Source: Salegentibacter flavus (GTDB taxonomy: Bacteria > Bacteroidota > Bacteroidia > Flavobacteriales > Flavobacteriaceae). Taken from it: a stretch of DNA of 64,000 nt. How positions within the stretch are numbered: position 1 is the stretch's first letter; the number at the start of each line of letters is the position of its first letter. The translations under genes were made by a program, and so were the position numbers. The notes beneath the pieces were generated by a model. It saw only the letters and a list, made by a program, of their open reading frames with translations, was not told the origin of the DNA and ran no database searches. Of the stretch, positions 25,267 through 34,654 are shown piece by piece. Where the stretch lies: NCBI RefSeq assembly GCF_900115145.1, contig NZ_FOVL01000002.1, positions 124,001 through 188,000 on the forward strand. The letters are read 5' to 3'.

Positions 25267-25293
25267 AGTCCGTTAGAAATAGCGGACTTTTTT
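25267..25293 (+). terminator. Hairpin plus T tract between promoter and tRNA-Thr
   Basis: AGTCCG and CGGACT arms, 10-nt loop, then six T residues. It can serve as terminator of hpf reading in from upstream. It sits at the very start of the predicted tRNA transcript. Confidence 0.6.
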
Positions 25294-25315
25294 ATGTTAA
25301 AAAGTAGGCTTAGAG

Positions 25316-25389
25316 GCCGATGTAGCTCAGCTGGCTAGAGCAGCTGATTTGTAATCAGCAGGTCGTGGGTTCGAGTCCCTCCATCGGCT
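25316..25389 (+). tRNA. tRNA-Thr(TGT)
   Basis: 74 nt. Acceptor stem GCCGATG/CATCGGC, D arm GTAGCTCAGCTGGCTAGAGC, anticodon loop TTTGTAA with TGT, T arm GGGTTCGAGTCCC, discriminator T; CCA not encoded. Identical in all 74 positions to the tRNA at 46108. Confidence 0.97.
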
Positions 25390-25500
25390 CTTGAAATTTT
25401 GAAAAGGAAAGAAAGTCGTTTTGTGTATAAAATATTTCAGAGATTAAAATTCTGAAGTTGAGGCGGCTAAAAATTGTTCTTAAGATTTTTGAAAAAATGC

Positions 25501-25532
25501 TTTGGATGCTGCTGTAAAATTCATTTAATTTG
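25501..25532 (+). promoter_or_regulatory. Candidate promoter for tRNA-Tyr and tRNA-Gly
   Basis: TTTG (25501-25504), 20-nt spacer, TTAATTTG (25525-25532; one mismatch to TAnnTTTG), followed by GCAGCCG as at other starts here. It lies in the 218-bp gap between the first two tRNAs, which otherwise holds no gene. Confidence 0.45.
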
Positions 25533-25607
25533 CAGCCGTTTTAAAAAACATCATAAAGCTTAACCGGTAGTGGTTATGGTTCTATGAAATAGTGGAAAAT
25601 TTGTTTT

Positions 25608-25689
25608 GGGGAGATACTCAAGCGGCCAACGAGGGCAGACTGTAAATCTGCTGTTTTTAACTTCGCAGGTTCGAATCCTGCTCTCCCCA
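25608..25689 (+). tRNA. tRNA-Tyr(GTA)
   Basis: 82 nt class II tRNA with a long variable arm. Acceptor GGGGAGA/TCTCCCC, anticodon loop CTGTAAA with GTA, T arm CAGGTTCGAATCCTG, discriminator A. Confidence 0.96.
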
Positions 25690-25756
25690 CTTTTTGATTC
25701 AAGGTTCAAAATTCTGGGTTCAAAGTTAATCTTGAATTTTAAATTTTGAATGTAAT

Positions 25757-25829
25757 GCGGGAGTAGCTCAGTTGGTAGAGCGTCAGCCTTCCAAGCTGAA
25801 TGTCGCCGGTTCGAACCCGGTCTCCCGCT
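25757..25829 (+). tRNA. tRNA-Gly(TCC)
   Basis: 73 nt. Acceptor GCGGGAG/CTCCCGC, anticodon loop CTTCCAA with TCC, T arm CCGGTTCGAACCCGG, discriminator T. Its 3' end is copied twice in the following 170 bp. Confidence 0.96.
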
Positions 25830-26139
25830 CAAGAGAAGGTCGTCACGCCTGAGGCGTGACCTCCCGCTCTAAGTCTTTCTGAGGAAGATAATATTTGATT
25901 ATAAATGGATTGAATGTTGTTGGGGTTAGAAAGCAGGGTGAGAAGCCTGTCCTGAGTGAGCTTGAAGAGCGAATCGAAGGGAACCCGGTCTTCCGCTCTG
26001 ATTTTTTGGTAGATAAGGTGTTTAATTAGCCTTTGAGTCAGAATAGGAATAAGCAATTCTAAGACCCGTAAGCCTGAAGCTGGCTTATGGTATTTTTTGT
26101 TTTCCGAAAAAAAACATAGGGGGTTATGCTTCCTTAAAA
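25830..26139 (+). repeat. Gene-free stretch with two copies of the tRNA-Gly 3' end
   Basis: Right after tRNA-Gly a perfect hairpin (GTCACGCC-TGA-GGCGTGAC, 25842-25860) is followed by a 9-nt copy of the tRNA end (CTCCCGCTC, 25861-25869). Further on, the core GAGAAGCCTGTCCTGAG (25940-25956) leads through about 24 nt to a longer copy, GAACCCGGTCTTCCGCTC (25981-25998), 17 of 18 identical to 25813-25830. No complete second tRNA and no ORF with coding character. The remainder to 26139 is AT-rich spacer. Confidence 0.75.
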
Positions 26140-26211
26140 GCCGACGTAGCTCAGGGGTAGAGCGTTTCCTTGGTAAGGAAGAGGTCACGAGTTCAATTCT
26201 CGTCGTTGGCT
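26140..26211 (+). tRNA. tRNA-Thr(GGT)
   Basis: 72 nt. Acceptor GCCGACG/CGTTGGC (one G-T pair), D arm GTAGCTCAGGGGTAGAGC, anticodon loop TTGGTAA with GGT, T arm ACGAGTTCAATTCTCGT, discriminator T. It ends 58 bp before tuf. Confidence 0.96.
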
Positions 26212-26269
26212 CTAGATTTTGTATAAAATTGAACACTAATATATAACTAAGATTAAATAAGTATTAATT

Positions 26270-27457
26270 ATGGCAAAGGAAACTTACGATCGGTCCAAGC
26301 CGCACCTTAATATAGGTACTATTGGACACGTAGATCACGGAAAAACGACTTTAACTGCTGCTATTACTAAGGTAATGGCTGATGCTGGTTATTCAGAAGC
26401 GAGTGCTTTTGATCAAATCGATAATGCACCTGAAGAAAAAGAAAGAGGTATTACAATTAACTCTTCACACGTAGAGTATTCAACTGCAAGTCGTCACTAT
26501 GCTCACGTTGACTGTCCTGGTCACGCCGATTATGTAAAGAACATGGTTACAGGTGCTGCTCAAATGGATGGTGCTATTCTTGTTGTAGCTGCGACTGATG
26601 GACCTATGCCACAAACTCGTGAGCACATCCTTCTTGGACGCCAGGTTGGTATCCCTAGAATCGTTGTGTTCTTGAATAAAGTAGACCTTGTTGATGATGA
26701 GGAGCTTTTAGAGCTAGTTGAAATGGAAGTAAGAGATCTTCTTTCTTTCTATGAGTATGATGGTGATAATGGTCCTGTAATTTCAGGTTCTGCACTTGGA
26801 GCTCTTGAAGGTGATGAGAAATGGGGTAAAACCGTTCTTGATCTTATGGAAGCTGTAGATAGCTGGATTGAACTTCCGGAACGTGATGTAGATAAGCCTT
26901 TCTTAATGCCAATCGAGGATGTATTCTCTATTACTGGTCGTGGTACCGTTGCAACTGGTCGTATTGAGACTGGTGTTGCAAACACCGGAGATCCTGTAGA
27001 GATTATTGGTATGGGTGCTGGAAAACTTACTTCTACTATTACAGGAGTTGAGATGTTCCGTAAGATTCTTGATAGAGGTGAAGCTGGAGATAACGTTGGT
27101 ATCCTACTTAGAGGTATTGAAAAGTCTCAAATTTCAAGAGGTATGGTAATTACCAAGCCAGGATCTGTAACTCCACATGCCAAATTTAAAGCTGAGGTTT
27201 ATATCCTTAAAAAAGAAGAAGGTGGACGTCACACTCCATTCCATAACAACTACCGTCCTCAGTTTTACGTGCGTACAACTGACGTAACAGGAACAATTAA
27301 CCTTCCTGATGGTGTTGAGATGGTAATGCCAGGTGATAACCTTACTATTACTGTAGAACTTATTCAGGCTATTGCTATGAATGTTGGGCTACGTTTCGCT
27401 ATCCGTGAGGGTGGTAGAACAGTAGGTGCTGGTCAGGTTACTGAGATTCTAGACTAA
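26270..27457 (+). CDS. tuf: Elongation factor Tu
   Basis: 395 residues; carries aminoacyl-tRNA to the ribosome. G1 [10 protein letters not shown]2 RGITIN, G3 DCPGHADY, G4 NKVD and G5 GSALG/A are present, followed by the two beta-barrel domains. Codon use is strongly biased toward GGT, CGT and CTT/CTA, as expected for a highly expressed gene. It is embedded among tRNAs in the order also found in E. coli at tufB. Confidence 0.98.
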   Translation: MAKETYDRSKPHLNIGTIGHVDHGKTTLTAAITKVMADAGYSEASAFDQIDNAPEEKERGITINSSHVEYSTASRHYAHVDCPGHADYVKNMVTGAAQMDGAILVVAATDGPMPQTREHILLGRQVGIPRIVVFLNKVDLVDDEELLELVEMEVRDLLSFYEYDGDNGPVISGSALGALEGDEKWGKTVLDLMEAVDSWIELPERDVDKPFLMPIEDVFSITGRGTVATGRIETGVANTGDPVEIIGMGAGKLTSTITGVEMFRKILDRGEAGDNVGILLRGIEKSQISRGMVITKPGSVTPHAKFKAEVYILKKEEGGRHTPFHNNYRPQFYVRTTDVTGTINLPDGVEMVMPGDNLTITVELIQAIAMNVGLRFAIREGGRTVGAGQVTEILD

Positions 27458-27475
27458 TTAGAGTTCTTATATAAA

Positions 27476-27506
27476 AAGGTGTCCTGGTTAACAGCCGGGA
27501 TACCTT
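27476..27506 (+). terminator. Imperfect stem-loop between tuf and tRNA-Trp
   Basis: AAGGTGTCC...GGGATACCTT forms an interrupted stem around GGTTAACAG. No T tract follows, so it may be a processing site or attenuator rather than a full terminator. Confidence 0.35.
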
Positions 27507-27517
27507 CACTTATATTT

Positions 27518-27590
27518 ACGGGTTTAGCTCAGTTGGTAGAGCACTGGTCTCCAAAACCAGGTGTCGGGAGTTCGAGCCTCTCAACCCGTG
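27518..27590 (+). tRNA. tRNA-Trp(CCA)
   Basis: 73 nt. Acceptor ACGGGTT/AACCCGT, D arm TAGCTCAGTTGGTAGAGC, anticodon loop TCTCCAAAA with CCA, T arm GGGAGTTCGAGCCTCTC, discriminator G. The tRNA-Trp-secE-nusG neighbourhood is widely conserved in bacteria. Confidence 0.96.
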
Positions 27591-27605
27591 CAGAAAAAAA
27601 GAAGC

Positions 27606-27652
27606 GAGAAGCCTGTCCTAAGGGAAACTGAAGGAAGTCTCTCAATCCGTTC
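27606..27652 (+). repeat. Repeat core with a degenerate copy of the tRNA-Trp 3' end
   Basis: Core GAGAAGCCTGTCCTAAG (27606-27622) followed by GGAAACTGAAGGA and AGTCTCTCAATCCGTTC (27636-27652), which matches 14 of 17 bases of the tRNA-Trp end (27575-27591). It lies in the 78-bp gap before secE, so it is part of the secE leader if transcription reads through. Confidence 0.7.
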
Positions 27653-27668
27653 AAATACTTTGAAAGAA

Positions 27669-27866
27669 ATGGCAGGAATTGTTAATTATATATCCGAATC
27701 TTACAACGAGTTAAAGAACCATGTTACCTGGACAAGCTGGCCAGAAGCTCAAAGGCTTACCATTCTTGTAGCGGTATTTTCTATAATCTTTTCACTGGCA
27801 ATATGGGGTGTAGACACCGTATTTAGTGGGATTATTGAAGAATACTTCAAGTGGATTAAATCTTAA
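27669..27866 (+). CDS. secE: Preprotein translocase subunit SecE
   Basis: 65 residues from ATG 27669 (MAGIVNYISESYNELKNHVTWTSWPEAQR). Amphipathic helix with the conserved V-T-W-x-x-W/P turn, then a single membrane helix (LTILVAVFSIIFSLAIWGV). Essential clamp of SecY. The longer reading from 27561 would start inside tRNA-Trp and pass through the repeat; rejected. nusG starts 12 bp later. Confidence 0.94.
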   Translation: MAGIVNYISESYNELKNHVTWTSWPEAQRLTILVAVFSIIFSLAIWGVDTVFSGIIEEYFKWIKS

Positions 27867-27878
27867 AAAAAGCAGGAA

Positions 27879-28430
27879 ATGGCAGATGTTAAGGATAAAA
27901 ACTGGTATGTAGTCCGGGCTGTAAGTGGTCAGGAGAATAAAGTTAAGGAATATATTGAGCGGGAGATCGCTCATAATAATCTTGAAGATTATATTGACCA
28001 GGTTTTGGTTCCTACCGAAAAGGTAATCCAGATAAGAAACGGAAAAAAAGTTAATAAGGAACGAGTTTATTTTCCTGGATACGTAATGGTGCAAGCCAAT
28101 CTTGGAGGAGAAATCCCTCATATTATTAAATCTATCAATGGAGTAATTGGCTTTTTGGGTGAAACCAAAGGCGGTGATCCGGTACCTCTGAGAAAGTCTG
28201 AAGTAAACAGAATGTTAGGTAAGGTAGATGAACTTTCGGTTAAGGCCGATAATGTTGCAATACCTTTTACCATTGGAGAAACCATTAAAGTTATCGATGG
28301 TCCTTTTAACGGGTTTAACGGTACTGTAGAAAAGATTAATGAAGAAAAGCGTAAGCTTGAAGTAATGGTGAAGATCTTCGGAAGAAAAACACCATTGGAA
28401 TTGAGCTATATGCAAGTAGAAAAAGTATAA
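27879..28430 (+). CDS. nusG: Transcription termination/antitermination factor NusG
   Basis: 183 residues with the NGN domain (KNWYVVRAVSGQENKVKEYI) and a C-terminal KOW domain (IGETIKVIDGPFNGFNGTVE). It links RNA polymerase to ribosomes or Rho. No long insertions of the type seen in specialised UpxY-like paralogs, so this is the housekeeping copy. Confidence 0.96.
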   Translation: MADVKDKNWYVVRAVSGQENKVKEYIEREIAHNNLEDYIDQVLVPTEKVIQIRNGKKVNKERVYFPGYVMVQANLGGEIPHIIKSINGVIGFLGETKGGDPVPLRKSEVNRMLGKVDELSVKADNVAIPFTIGETIKVIDGPFNGFNGTVEKINEEKRKLEVMVKIFGRKTPLELSYMQVEKV

Positions 28431-28456
28431 AGATTATATTGTTACATAGTTTTTTC

Positions 28457-28492
28457 GATAGTTTTTTAAAGCTTCCACTATAACAAACTATC
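28457..28492 (+). promoter_or_regulatory. Stem-loop in the rplK leader
   Basis: GATAGTTT (28457-28464) and AAACTATC (28485-28492) form a perfect 8-bp stem around a 20-nt loop, 17 nt before rplK. In many bacteria L1 binds a structure at this place to repress rplKA; whether this hairpin serves that role is not known. Confidence 0.4.
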
Positions 28493-28509
28493 ACCTAAAA
28501 ATTGAAAAA

Positions 28510-28947
28510 ATGGCAAAAGAAGTAAGTAAAGTTGTAAAACTACAAGTTCGCGGGGGTGCTGCTAACCCATCACCACCAGTTGGACCTGCTTTAGGTGCTG
28601 CCGGGGTAAACATCATGGAATTCTGTAAGCAATTCAATGGTAGAACCCAGGATAAACAAGGTAAGGTATTGCCGGTTGCGATTAATGTTTATTCAGATAA
28701 GTCTTTTGACTTTGTGATTAAAACACCTCCAGCTGCAGTACAGTTATTGGAAGCATCTAAAACGAAAAAAGGTTCAGGGGAACCTAACCGAAAAAAAGTA
28801 GCAAGTGTTTCTTGGGATCAGGTTAAAGCTATTGCAGAAGACAAAATGCAGGATTTAAATGCCTTCACTATAGAATCTGCTATGAAGATGGTTGCCGGAA
28901 CAGCTCGTTCAATGGGAATAACTGTAAAAGGTAACGCACCGTTTTAA
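28510..28947 (+). CDS. rplK: 50S ribosomal protein uL11
   Basis: 145 residues. N-terminal domain with [19 protein letters not shown] and [13 protein letters not shown]-terminal rRNA-binding domain ending [12 protein letters not shown]. Forms the GTPase-associated centre. A hairpin in the 79-bp leader may carry L1-dependent control. Ends 19 bp before rplA. Confidence 0.97.
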   Translation: MAKEVSKVVKLQVRGGAANPSPPVGPALGAAGVNIMEFCKQFNGRTQDKQGKVLPVAINVYSDKSFDFVIKTPPAAVQLLEASKTKKGSGEPNRKKVASVSWDQVKAIAEDKMQDLNAFTIESAMKMVAGTARSMGITVKGNAPF

Positions 28948-28966
28948 TCCAAAAAGAAATTAAGAA

Positions 28967-29665
28967 ATGGCAAAATTGACTAAAAAGCAAAAAGAAGCCC
29001 AATCTAAAATCGAAAGCGGTAAAACGTATTCGGTAGCAGAAGCTTCAGCTTTAATAAAGGACGTTTCCAATGAAAACTTTGACGCTTCTGTGGATTTAGC
29101 GATTCGTTTGAACGTAGATCCCAGAAAAGCCAACCAAATGGTAAGAGGTGTAGTAACCCTTCCACACGGTACTGGTAAAGATGTTAAGGTTTTGGCTCTG
29201 GTAACTCCTGATAAGGAAGAAGAAGCAAAACAAGCAGGCGCCGATTATGTTGGATTAGATGAATATCTGGACAAGATAAAAGGAGGCTGGACTGATGTTG
29301 ATGTAATTATCACTATGCCTAGTGTAATGGGTAAATTAGGACCTCTTGGTCGTGTTTTAGGACCACGTGGGTTGATGCCTAACCCTAAGACCGGTACCGT
29401 AACTATGGATGTTGCAAAAGCAGTATCTGATGTTAAGGCTGGTAAGATCGACTTTAAAGTTGATAAAACCGGAATTGTACACGCAGGTATTGGGAAAGCA
29501 TCTTTTGAGGCTGATAAACTAGCCGGAAACGCGAGAGAATTATTAACTACTTTGGTAAAATTGAAACCTCAGGCATCAAAGGGAGTATACATTAAAAGTA
29601 TACACATCTCTTCTACTATGAGCCCAAGTGTGGAGATTGATACTAAAAGGTTCACTGAGCAATAA
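28967..29665 (+). CDS. rplA: 50S ribosomal protein uL1
   Basis: 232 residues, L1 stalk protein. Recognised by [16 protein letters not shown]-like start ([19 protein letters not shown]), [19 protein letters not shown] and [10 protein letters not shown]. Also the likely translational regulator of rplKA. rplJ begins 10 bp downstream, so there is no room for a separate L10 leader as in E. coli. Confidence 0.97.
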   Translation: MAKLTKKQKEAQSKIESGKTYSVAEASALIKDVSNENFDASVDLAIRLNVDPRKANQMVRGVVTLPHGTGKDVKVLALVTPDKEEEAKQAGADYVGLDEYLDKIKGGWTDVDVIITMPSVMGKLGPLGRVLGPRGLMPNPKTGTVTMDVAKAVSDVKAGKIDFKVDKTGIVHAGIGKASFEADKLAGNARELLTTLVKLKPQASKGVYIKSIHISSTMSPSVEIDTKRFTEQ

Positions 29666-29675
29666 TTAGATAGTT

Positions 29676-30197
29676 ATGACAAGAGAAGAAAAATCAATAG
29701 TAATTGAAGATTTAACTGCCCAGTTAACTGATAATTCAATCATTTATTTAGCTGATATTTCCGGACTTAATGCCGGAGCGACCACAAATTTACGTAGAGC
29801 TTGTTTCAAGGCTAACGTACAACTGGCGGTAGTTAAGAATACCTTGCTTGCCAAAGCGATGGAAGGATCTGATAAAGATTTCGGTGATCTTCCTGGAGTT
29901 TTGAAAGGCAACACCTCAATAATGATTTCTGAAACCGGTAACGCACCGGCCAAAGTAATCAAAGAATTCAGAAAAAAATCTGAAAAACCTCTTTTAAAGG
30001 GAGCTTTTGTAGAAGAAGCTGTTTATGTTGGCGATGAGTATCTTGATACCCTGGTTAACATCAAGTCTAAGGAAGAAGTTATTGGAGATATTATCGGATT
30101 GCTACAATCACCTGCTAAGAATGTTATTTCAGCACTTCAATCAGGTGGCGGTAAACTAGCCGGAATTCTTAAGACCCTTTCAGAAAAGGAAGGATAG
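29676..30197 (+). CDS. rplJ: 50S ribosomal protein uL10
   Basis: 173 residues, base of the L7/L12 stalk. MTREEKSIVIEDLTAQL, YLADISGLNAGATTNLRRAC and KNTLLAKAME are typical. The C-terminal helix that binds L7/L12 dimers (KNVISALQSGGGKLAGILKTL) is present. Spacing to rplL is 57 bp. Confidence 0.96.
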   Translation: MTREEKSIVIEDLTAQLTDNSIIYLADISGLNAGATTNLRRACFKANVQLAVVKNTLLAKAMEGSDKDFGDLPGVLKGNTSIMISETGNAPAKVIKEFRKKSEKPLLKGAFVEEAVYVGDEYLDTLVNIKSKEEVIGDIIGLLQSPAKNVISALQSGGGKLAGILKTLSEKEG

Positions 30198-30254
30198 TAT
30201 AGTACGCACTTTTTAACAATTATATATTTAAAGAACATTTTAAAACGATAGAAA

Positions 30255-30632
30255 ATGGCAGATTTAAAAGATTTCGCAGAACAATTGGTTAACTTAACCG
30301 TTAAAGAAGTAAACGAGTTAGCTGATATTTTAAAAGAAGAATATGGTATAGAGCCTGCAGCTGCTGCTGTAGCTGTTGCTGGTGGTGGTGCTGCCGGAGA
30401 AGGTGAAGAAGTTGAAGAGCAAACAGAATTCGACGTAATTCTTAATGCTCCAGGTGGATCTAAACTTGCAGTAGTTAAATTGGTAAAAGAACTTACCGGT
30501 CTTGGTCTTAAAGACGCTAAAGCATTAGTAGATGGCGCGCCTGCTCCAGTAAAAGAAGGAGTAACAAAAGATGAAGCCGAAGCACTTAAAGCACAGTTAG
30601 AAGAAGCAGGAGCCGAGGTTGAGCTTAAATAA
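30255..30632 (+). CDS. rplL: 50S ribosomal protein bL12 (L7/L12)
   Basis: 125 residues: N-terminal dimer domain ([22 protein letters not shown]), Ala/Gly-rich hinge ([20 protein letters not shown]) and C-terminal factor-binding domain ([20 protein letters not shown]). Recruits translation GTPases. Followed by a strong hairpin before rpoB. Confidence 0.97.
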   Translation: MADLKDFAEQLVNLTVKEVNELADILKEEYGIEPAAAAVAVAGGGAAGEGEEVEEQTEFDVILNAPGGSKLAVVKLVKELTGLGLKDAKALVDGAPAPVKEGVTKDEAEALKAQLEEAGAEVELK

Positions 30633-30655
30633 GCTTGCCGAAGCAATATTATTTA

Positions 30656-30698
30656 GGTTTAGACCTCAGGATTCGCTCCTGAAGGTCTAAACCCTTTT
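30656..30698 (+). terminator. Attenuator/terminator between rplL and rpoB
   Basis: GGTTTAGACC pairs with GGTCTAAACC, extended by TCAGGA/TCCTGA with one extra base, then TTTT. Partial termination here would set the ratio of ribosomal protein to RNA polymerase transcripts, as the rplL-rpoB attenuator does in E. coli (role inferred). Confidence 0.65.
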
Positions 30699-30762
30699 GC
30701 GTATATAGAGCTAAAGCTTTATAACGCGCAGTTTTTTTATATAATTTATAATCCGTCCATTG

Positions 30763-33700
30763 ATGTTAGCAAAGCAAACTGAAAGAGTGAGTTTCTCTTC
30801 TGTAAAGAACAGGCCTGATTACCCTGACTTTCTGGATATCCAGATCAAGTCATTTCAGGATTTCTTTCAATTAGAAACCAAATCAGAGGAGCGGGGAAAC
30901 GAAGGCCTTTATAACACCTTCCTTGAAAACTTCCCTATTACGGACACCCGTAATCAATTTGTACTAGAATTTTTAGATTATTTTGTGGACCCGCCAAGAT
31001 ATTCCATCCAGGAATGTATTGAACGTGGCCTCACTTACAGTGTACCACTTAAAGCAAGATTAAAGCTTTATTGTACCGACCCTGAACATGAAGATTTTGA
31101 AACTATCGTACAGGACGTTTATTTGGGAACCATCCCTTATATGACCCCTAGCGGTACTTTTTGCATCAACGGCGCAGAGCGTGTGGTAGTATCTCAATTG
31201 CACCGTTCTCCCGGGGTTTTCTTTGGACAGTCTTTCCATGCGAATGGAACCAAACTTTATTCTGCCCGTGTAATTCCTTTTAAAGGTAGTTGGATAGAAT
31301 TCGCTACCGATATTAATAGCGTTATGTACGCTTATATCGATAGAAAGAAAAAATTACCTGTTACCACCCTTTTCCGTGCTATCGGATTTGAGCGTGATAA
31401 AGATATCCTTGAGATCTTTGACCTTGCAGAAGAGGTAAAAGTTTCTAAGACAGGACTTAAAAAAGTATTAGGCCGTAAACTGGCCGCTCGTGTGTTGAAC
31501 ACCTGGTATGAGGATTTCGTAGATGAAGATACCGGAGAGGTGGTTTCAATAGAACGTAATGAGATCGTATTAGACCGAGATACCGAACTTGAAAAAGAGC
31601 ATATCGAGGAAATCCTTGAAACCGGAACCAAGACCATTCTTCTTCATAAAGAAGATAACTCCACCGGAGATTATGCTATTATTCATAACACCCTTCAAAA
31701 GGATCCCACCAACTCTGAAAAAGAAGCGGTAGAGCATATTTACCGTCAATTACGTAATGCCGAGCCACCAGATGAAGAAACTGCACGTGGTATTATTGAC
31801 AAACTATTCTTCTCAGATCAGCGATACAGCCTTGGAGAAGTTGGGCGTTACAGAATGAACAAAAAACTTGGTCTTGATGTTTCTATGGATAAGCAGGTGC
31901 TTACCAAAGTAGATATCATTACCATTGTAAAATATCTTATCGAGTTAATTAACTCGAAAGCTGAGATCGATGATATTGACCACCTTTCCAACCGTCGTGT
32001 TAGAACTGTTGGTGAGCAATTGTCTCAGCAGTTTGGAGTGGGACTTGCCCGTATGGCTCGTACCATTCGTGAGCGTATGAACGTTCGTGACAATGAGGTT
32101 TTTACCCCAATCGATTTGATCAACGCGAAGACCCTATCTTCTGTGATCAACTCTTTCTTTGGTACCAACCAGTTGTCTCAGTTTATGGACCAAACCAACC
32201 CGCTTGCTGAGATCACTCACAAGCGTCGTCTTTCAGCTCTTGGGCCAGGTGGTCTTTCCAGAGAGAGAGCAGGTTTTGAGGTTCGTGATGTTCACTATAC
32301 CCACTACGGAAGACTTTGTCCCATTGAAACACCAGAAGGGCCTAACATCGGTCTGATTTCTTCGCTTTCAGTATATGCCAAGGTTAACGGAATGGGATTC
32401 ATTGAAACTCCCTATCGTAAAGTTAGCGAAGGAAAACTGAACCTTTCAGAAGAACCCATTTATCTAAGCGCAGAGGAAGAGGAAGATAAGAAAATCGCTC
32501 AGGCTAATATTCCTCTTACAGAAGATGGAACGATTGATACAGACAGAGTTATTGCCCGTATGGAAGGTGACTTCCCGGTAGTAGATCCAAAAGAGATTCA
32601 TTATACCGATGTTGCTCCAAACCAGATCTCTTCGATTTCGGCTTCGCTAATCCCGTTCCTGGAACATGATGATGCCAACCGTGCCTTGATGGGATCTAAC
32701 ATGATGCGCCAGGCATTACCATTGTTAAGAGCCGACTCCCCAATTGTAGGGACCGGACTAGAGCGCCAGGTAGCTACAGACTCCCGTGTATTGATAAATG
32801 CTGAAGGAGAAGGAGAAGTAGAATATGTAGACGCGAAGAAAATCATTATCAAGTACGACAGGACCGAAGAGGAACGAATGGTAAGCTTTGATAGTGATTC
32901 AAAATCTTACAATCTTATTAAATTCCGTAAAACCAATCAGGGCTCTTCCATCAACCTTAAACCTATTGTTAGTGTTGGAGACAGAGTAACCAAAGGACAG
33001 GTTTTATGTCAGGGATATGCTACTGAAGCGGGGGAACTTGCTCTTGGTAGAAACATGAAGGTTGCCTTTATGCCCTGGAAAGGATATAACTTTGAGGATG
33101 CGATTGTAATTTCTGAAAAGGTGGTTAGGGAAGATATTTTCACCTCTATCCACATCGATGAATATTCCCTGGAAGTTCGGGATACCAAATTAGGTAACGA
33201 AGAATTGACAAATGATATTCCTAATGTTTCAGAAGAAGCAACCAAAGATCTTGACGAGAATGGAATGATTAGAATTGGTGCCGAAGTTAAACCCGGCGAT
33301 ATTCTTATCGGTAAAATTACTCCTAAAGGTGAAAGCGATCCAACTCCTGAAGAGAAATTGCTTAGAGCTATTTTTGGAGATAAAGCCGGAGATGTAAAAG
33401 ATGCTTCTCTAAAAGCTTCCCCATCGCTTAACGGGGTTGTGATTGAGAAAAAACTTTTTGCCCGAGCAATTAAAGACAAGCGTAAGCGTGCTCAGGATAA
33501 AGAAGATGTATCAGCGCTTGAGAAGAAGTACGATGCTAAATTCGCCAATCTAAAAGCAGAGCTTATAGACAAGTTGTTCGCTATTATTGGCGGAAAAACG
33601 GCTCAGGGTGTCCAAAACGATTTAGGAGAAGAAGTATTGCCAAAAGGGAAGAAATATACCCTTAAAATGCTTAATGCTGTAGACGATTATACCCACCTTA

Positions 33701-34575
33701 CTCACGGTACCTGGACTACAGACGACCACCTTAATGCATTGGTGGCCGATCTTATCCATAACTACAAGATCAAAGAAAACGATCTTCAGGGTAACCTGAG
33801 AAGAGAGAAGTTTACCATCTCTGTTGGAGATGAGCTTCCTTCAGGAATCCTTAAGCTTGCTAAGGTTTATATCGCTAAGAAACGTAAACTAAAAGTAGGT
33901 GATAAAATGGCAGGACGTCACGGTAACAAAGGTATTGTTGCAAGAATCGTTCGCCAGGAAGATATGCCATTCCTTGATGATGGAACTCCTGTGGATATCG
34001 TGTTGAACCCTCTTGGGGTACCATCGCGTATGAACATCGGGCAGATCTATGAAACGGTACTTGGATGGGCAGGACAAAAGCTTGGTAAGAAATATGCAAC
34101 TCCAATTTTTGATGGGGCGACCATTGACCAGATCAATGAGCTTACCGATGAAGCAGGAATTCCACGCTTTGGTCATACTTATCTATATGATGGTGGGACC
34201 GGAGACCGATTTGATCAGCCTGCAACTGTTGGTGTGATCTATATGCTGAAACTAGGGCATATGATCGAAGATAAGATGCACGCACGTTCTATCGGACCGT
34301 ATTCACTTATTACTCAACAACCTCTTGGTGGTAAAGCACAGTTTGGTGGCCAGCGTTTTGGTGAGATGGAGGTTTGGGCACTTGAAGCTTATGGAGCTTC
34401 TGCAACCCTGCGCGAGATCTTGACCGTGAAATCTGATGATGTGATAGGAAGGGCAAAAACCTACGAAGCAATCGTAAAAGGCGAGCCTATGCCAGAACCG
34501 GGACTTCCAGAATCTTTCAACGTACTTATGCACGAATTGAAAGGTCTTGGATTGGATATTAAGTTAGAAGAATAA
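30763..34575 (+). CDS. rpoB: RNA polymerase subunit beta
   Basis: 1270 residues from ATG 30763 ([20 protein letters not shown]); the preceding TTG at 30760 is not needed. The rifampicin-binding region is wild-type in appearance ([20 protein letters not shown] followed by LSALGPGGL). Catalytic-core signatures include GRHGNKGIV and the C-terminal [20 protein letters not shown]. Length and insertions fit Bacteroidetes. rpoC follows after 79 bp with a hairpin between. Confidence 0.98.
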   Translation: MLAKQTERVSFSSVKNRPDYPDFLDIQIKSFQDFFQLETKSEERGNEGLYNTFLENFPITDTRNQFVLEFLDYFVDPPRYSIQECIERGLTYSVPLKARLKLYCTDPEHEDFETIVQDVYLGTIPYMTPSGTFCINGAERVVVSQLHRSPGVFFGQSFHANGTKLYSARVIPFKGSWIEFATDINSVMYAYIDRKKKLPVTTLFRAIGFERDKDILEIFDLAEEVKVSKTGLKKVLGRKLAARVLNTWYEDFVDEDTGEVVSIERNEIVLDRDTELEKEHIEEILETGTKTILLHKEDNSTGDYAIIHNTLQKDPTNSEKEAVEHIYRQLRNAEPPDEETARGIIDKLFFSDQRYSLGEVGRYRMNKKLGLDVSMDKQVLTKVDIITIVKYLIELINSKAEIDDIDHLSNRRVRTVGEQLSQQFGVGLARMARTIRERMNVRDNEVFTPIDLINAKTLSSVINSFFGTNQLSQFMDQTNPLAEITHKRRLSALGPGGLSRERAGFEVRDVHYTHYGRLCPIETPEGPNIGLISSLSVYAKVNGMGFIETPYRKVSEGKLNLSEEPIYLSAEEEEDKKIAQANIPLTEDGTIDTDRVIARMEGDFPVVDPKEIHYTDVAPNQISSISASLIPFLEHDDANRALMGSNMMRQALPLLRADSPIVGTGLERQVATDSRVLINAEGEGEVEYVDAKKIIIKYDRTEEERMVSFDSDSKSYNLIKFRKTNQGSSINLKPIVSVGDRVTKGQVLCQGYATEAGELALGRNMKVAFMPWKGYNFEDAIVISEKVVREDIFTSIHIDEYSLEVRDTKLGNEELTNDIPNVSEEATKDLDENGMIRIGAEVKPGDILIGKITPKGESDPTPEEKLLRAIFGDKAGDVKDASLKASPSLNGVVIEKKLFARAIKDKRKRAQDKEDVSALEKKYDAKFANLKAELIDKLFAIIGGKTAQGVQNDLGEEVLPKGKKYTLKMLNAVDDYTHLTHGTWTTDDHLNALVADLIHNYKIKENDLQGNLRREKFTISVGDELPSGILKLAKVYIAKKRKLKVGDKMAGRHGNKGIVARIVRQEDMPFLDDGTPVDIVLNPLGVPSRMNIGQIYETVLGWAGQKLGKKYATPIFDGATIDQINELTDEAGIPRFGHTYLYDGGTGDRFDQPATVGVIYMLKLGHMIEDKMHARSIGPYSLITQQPLGGKAQFGGQRFGEMEVWALEAYGASATLREILTVKSDDVIGRAKTYEAIVKGEPMPEPGLPESFNVLMHELKGLGLDIKLEE

Positions 34576-34579
34576 TACA

Positions 34580-34623
34580 CTGTTTTAGAACACGGGGACG
34601 CCTGAGGTGTCCCCTTAAAACAG
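34580..34623 (+). promoter_or_regulatory. Nested hairpin between rpoB and rpoC
   Basis: Outer arms CTGTTTTA (34580-34587) and TAAAACAG (34616-34623) enclose GGGGAC (34594-34599) and GTCCCC (34609-34614); with CC/GG and a G-T pair the inner stem is 9 bp around TGA. No T tract follows, so a processing or stability element is more likely than a terminator. Confidence 0.55.
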
Positions 34624-34654
34624 GATTTTCACAATAATTATAGCAGCAGTTATT

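Noticed and set aside
25560-26236. Two minus-strand ORFs across the tRNA cluster
   Set aside because: They are antisense translations of tRNA genes (TRIELVTSSLPRKRS-type and SGRPGSNRRHSAWKADALP-type peptides), a well-known annotation artefact.
27561-27668. N-terminal extension of secE
   Set aside because: It would be translated from tRNA-Trp and the repeat unit.
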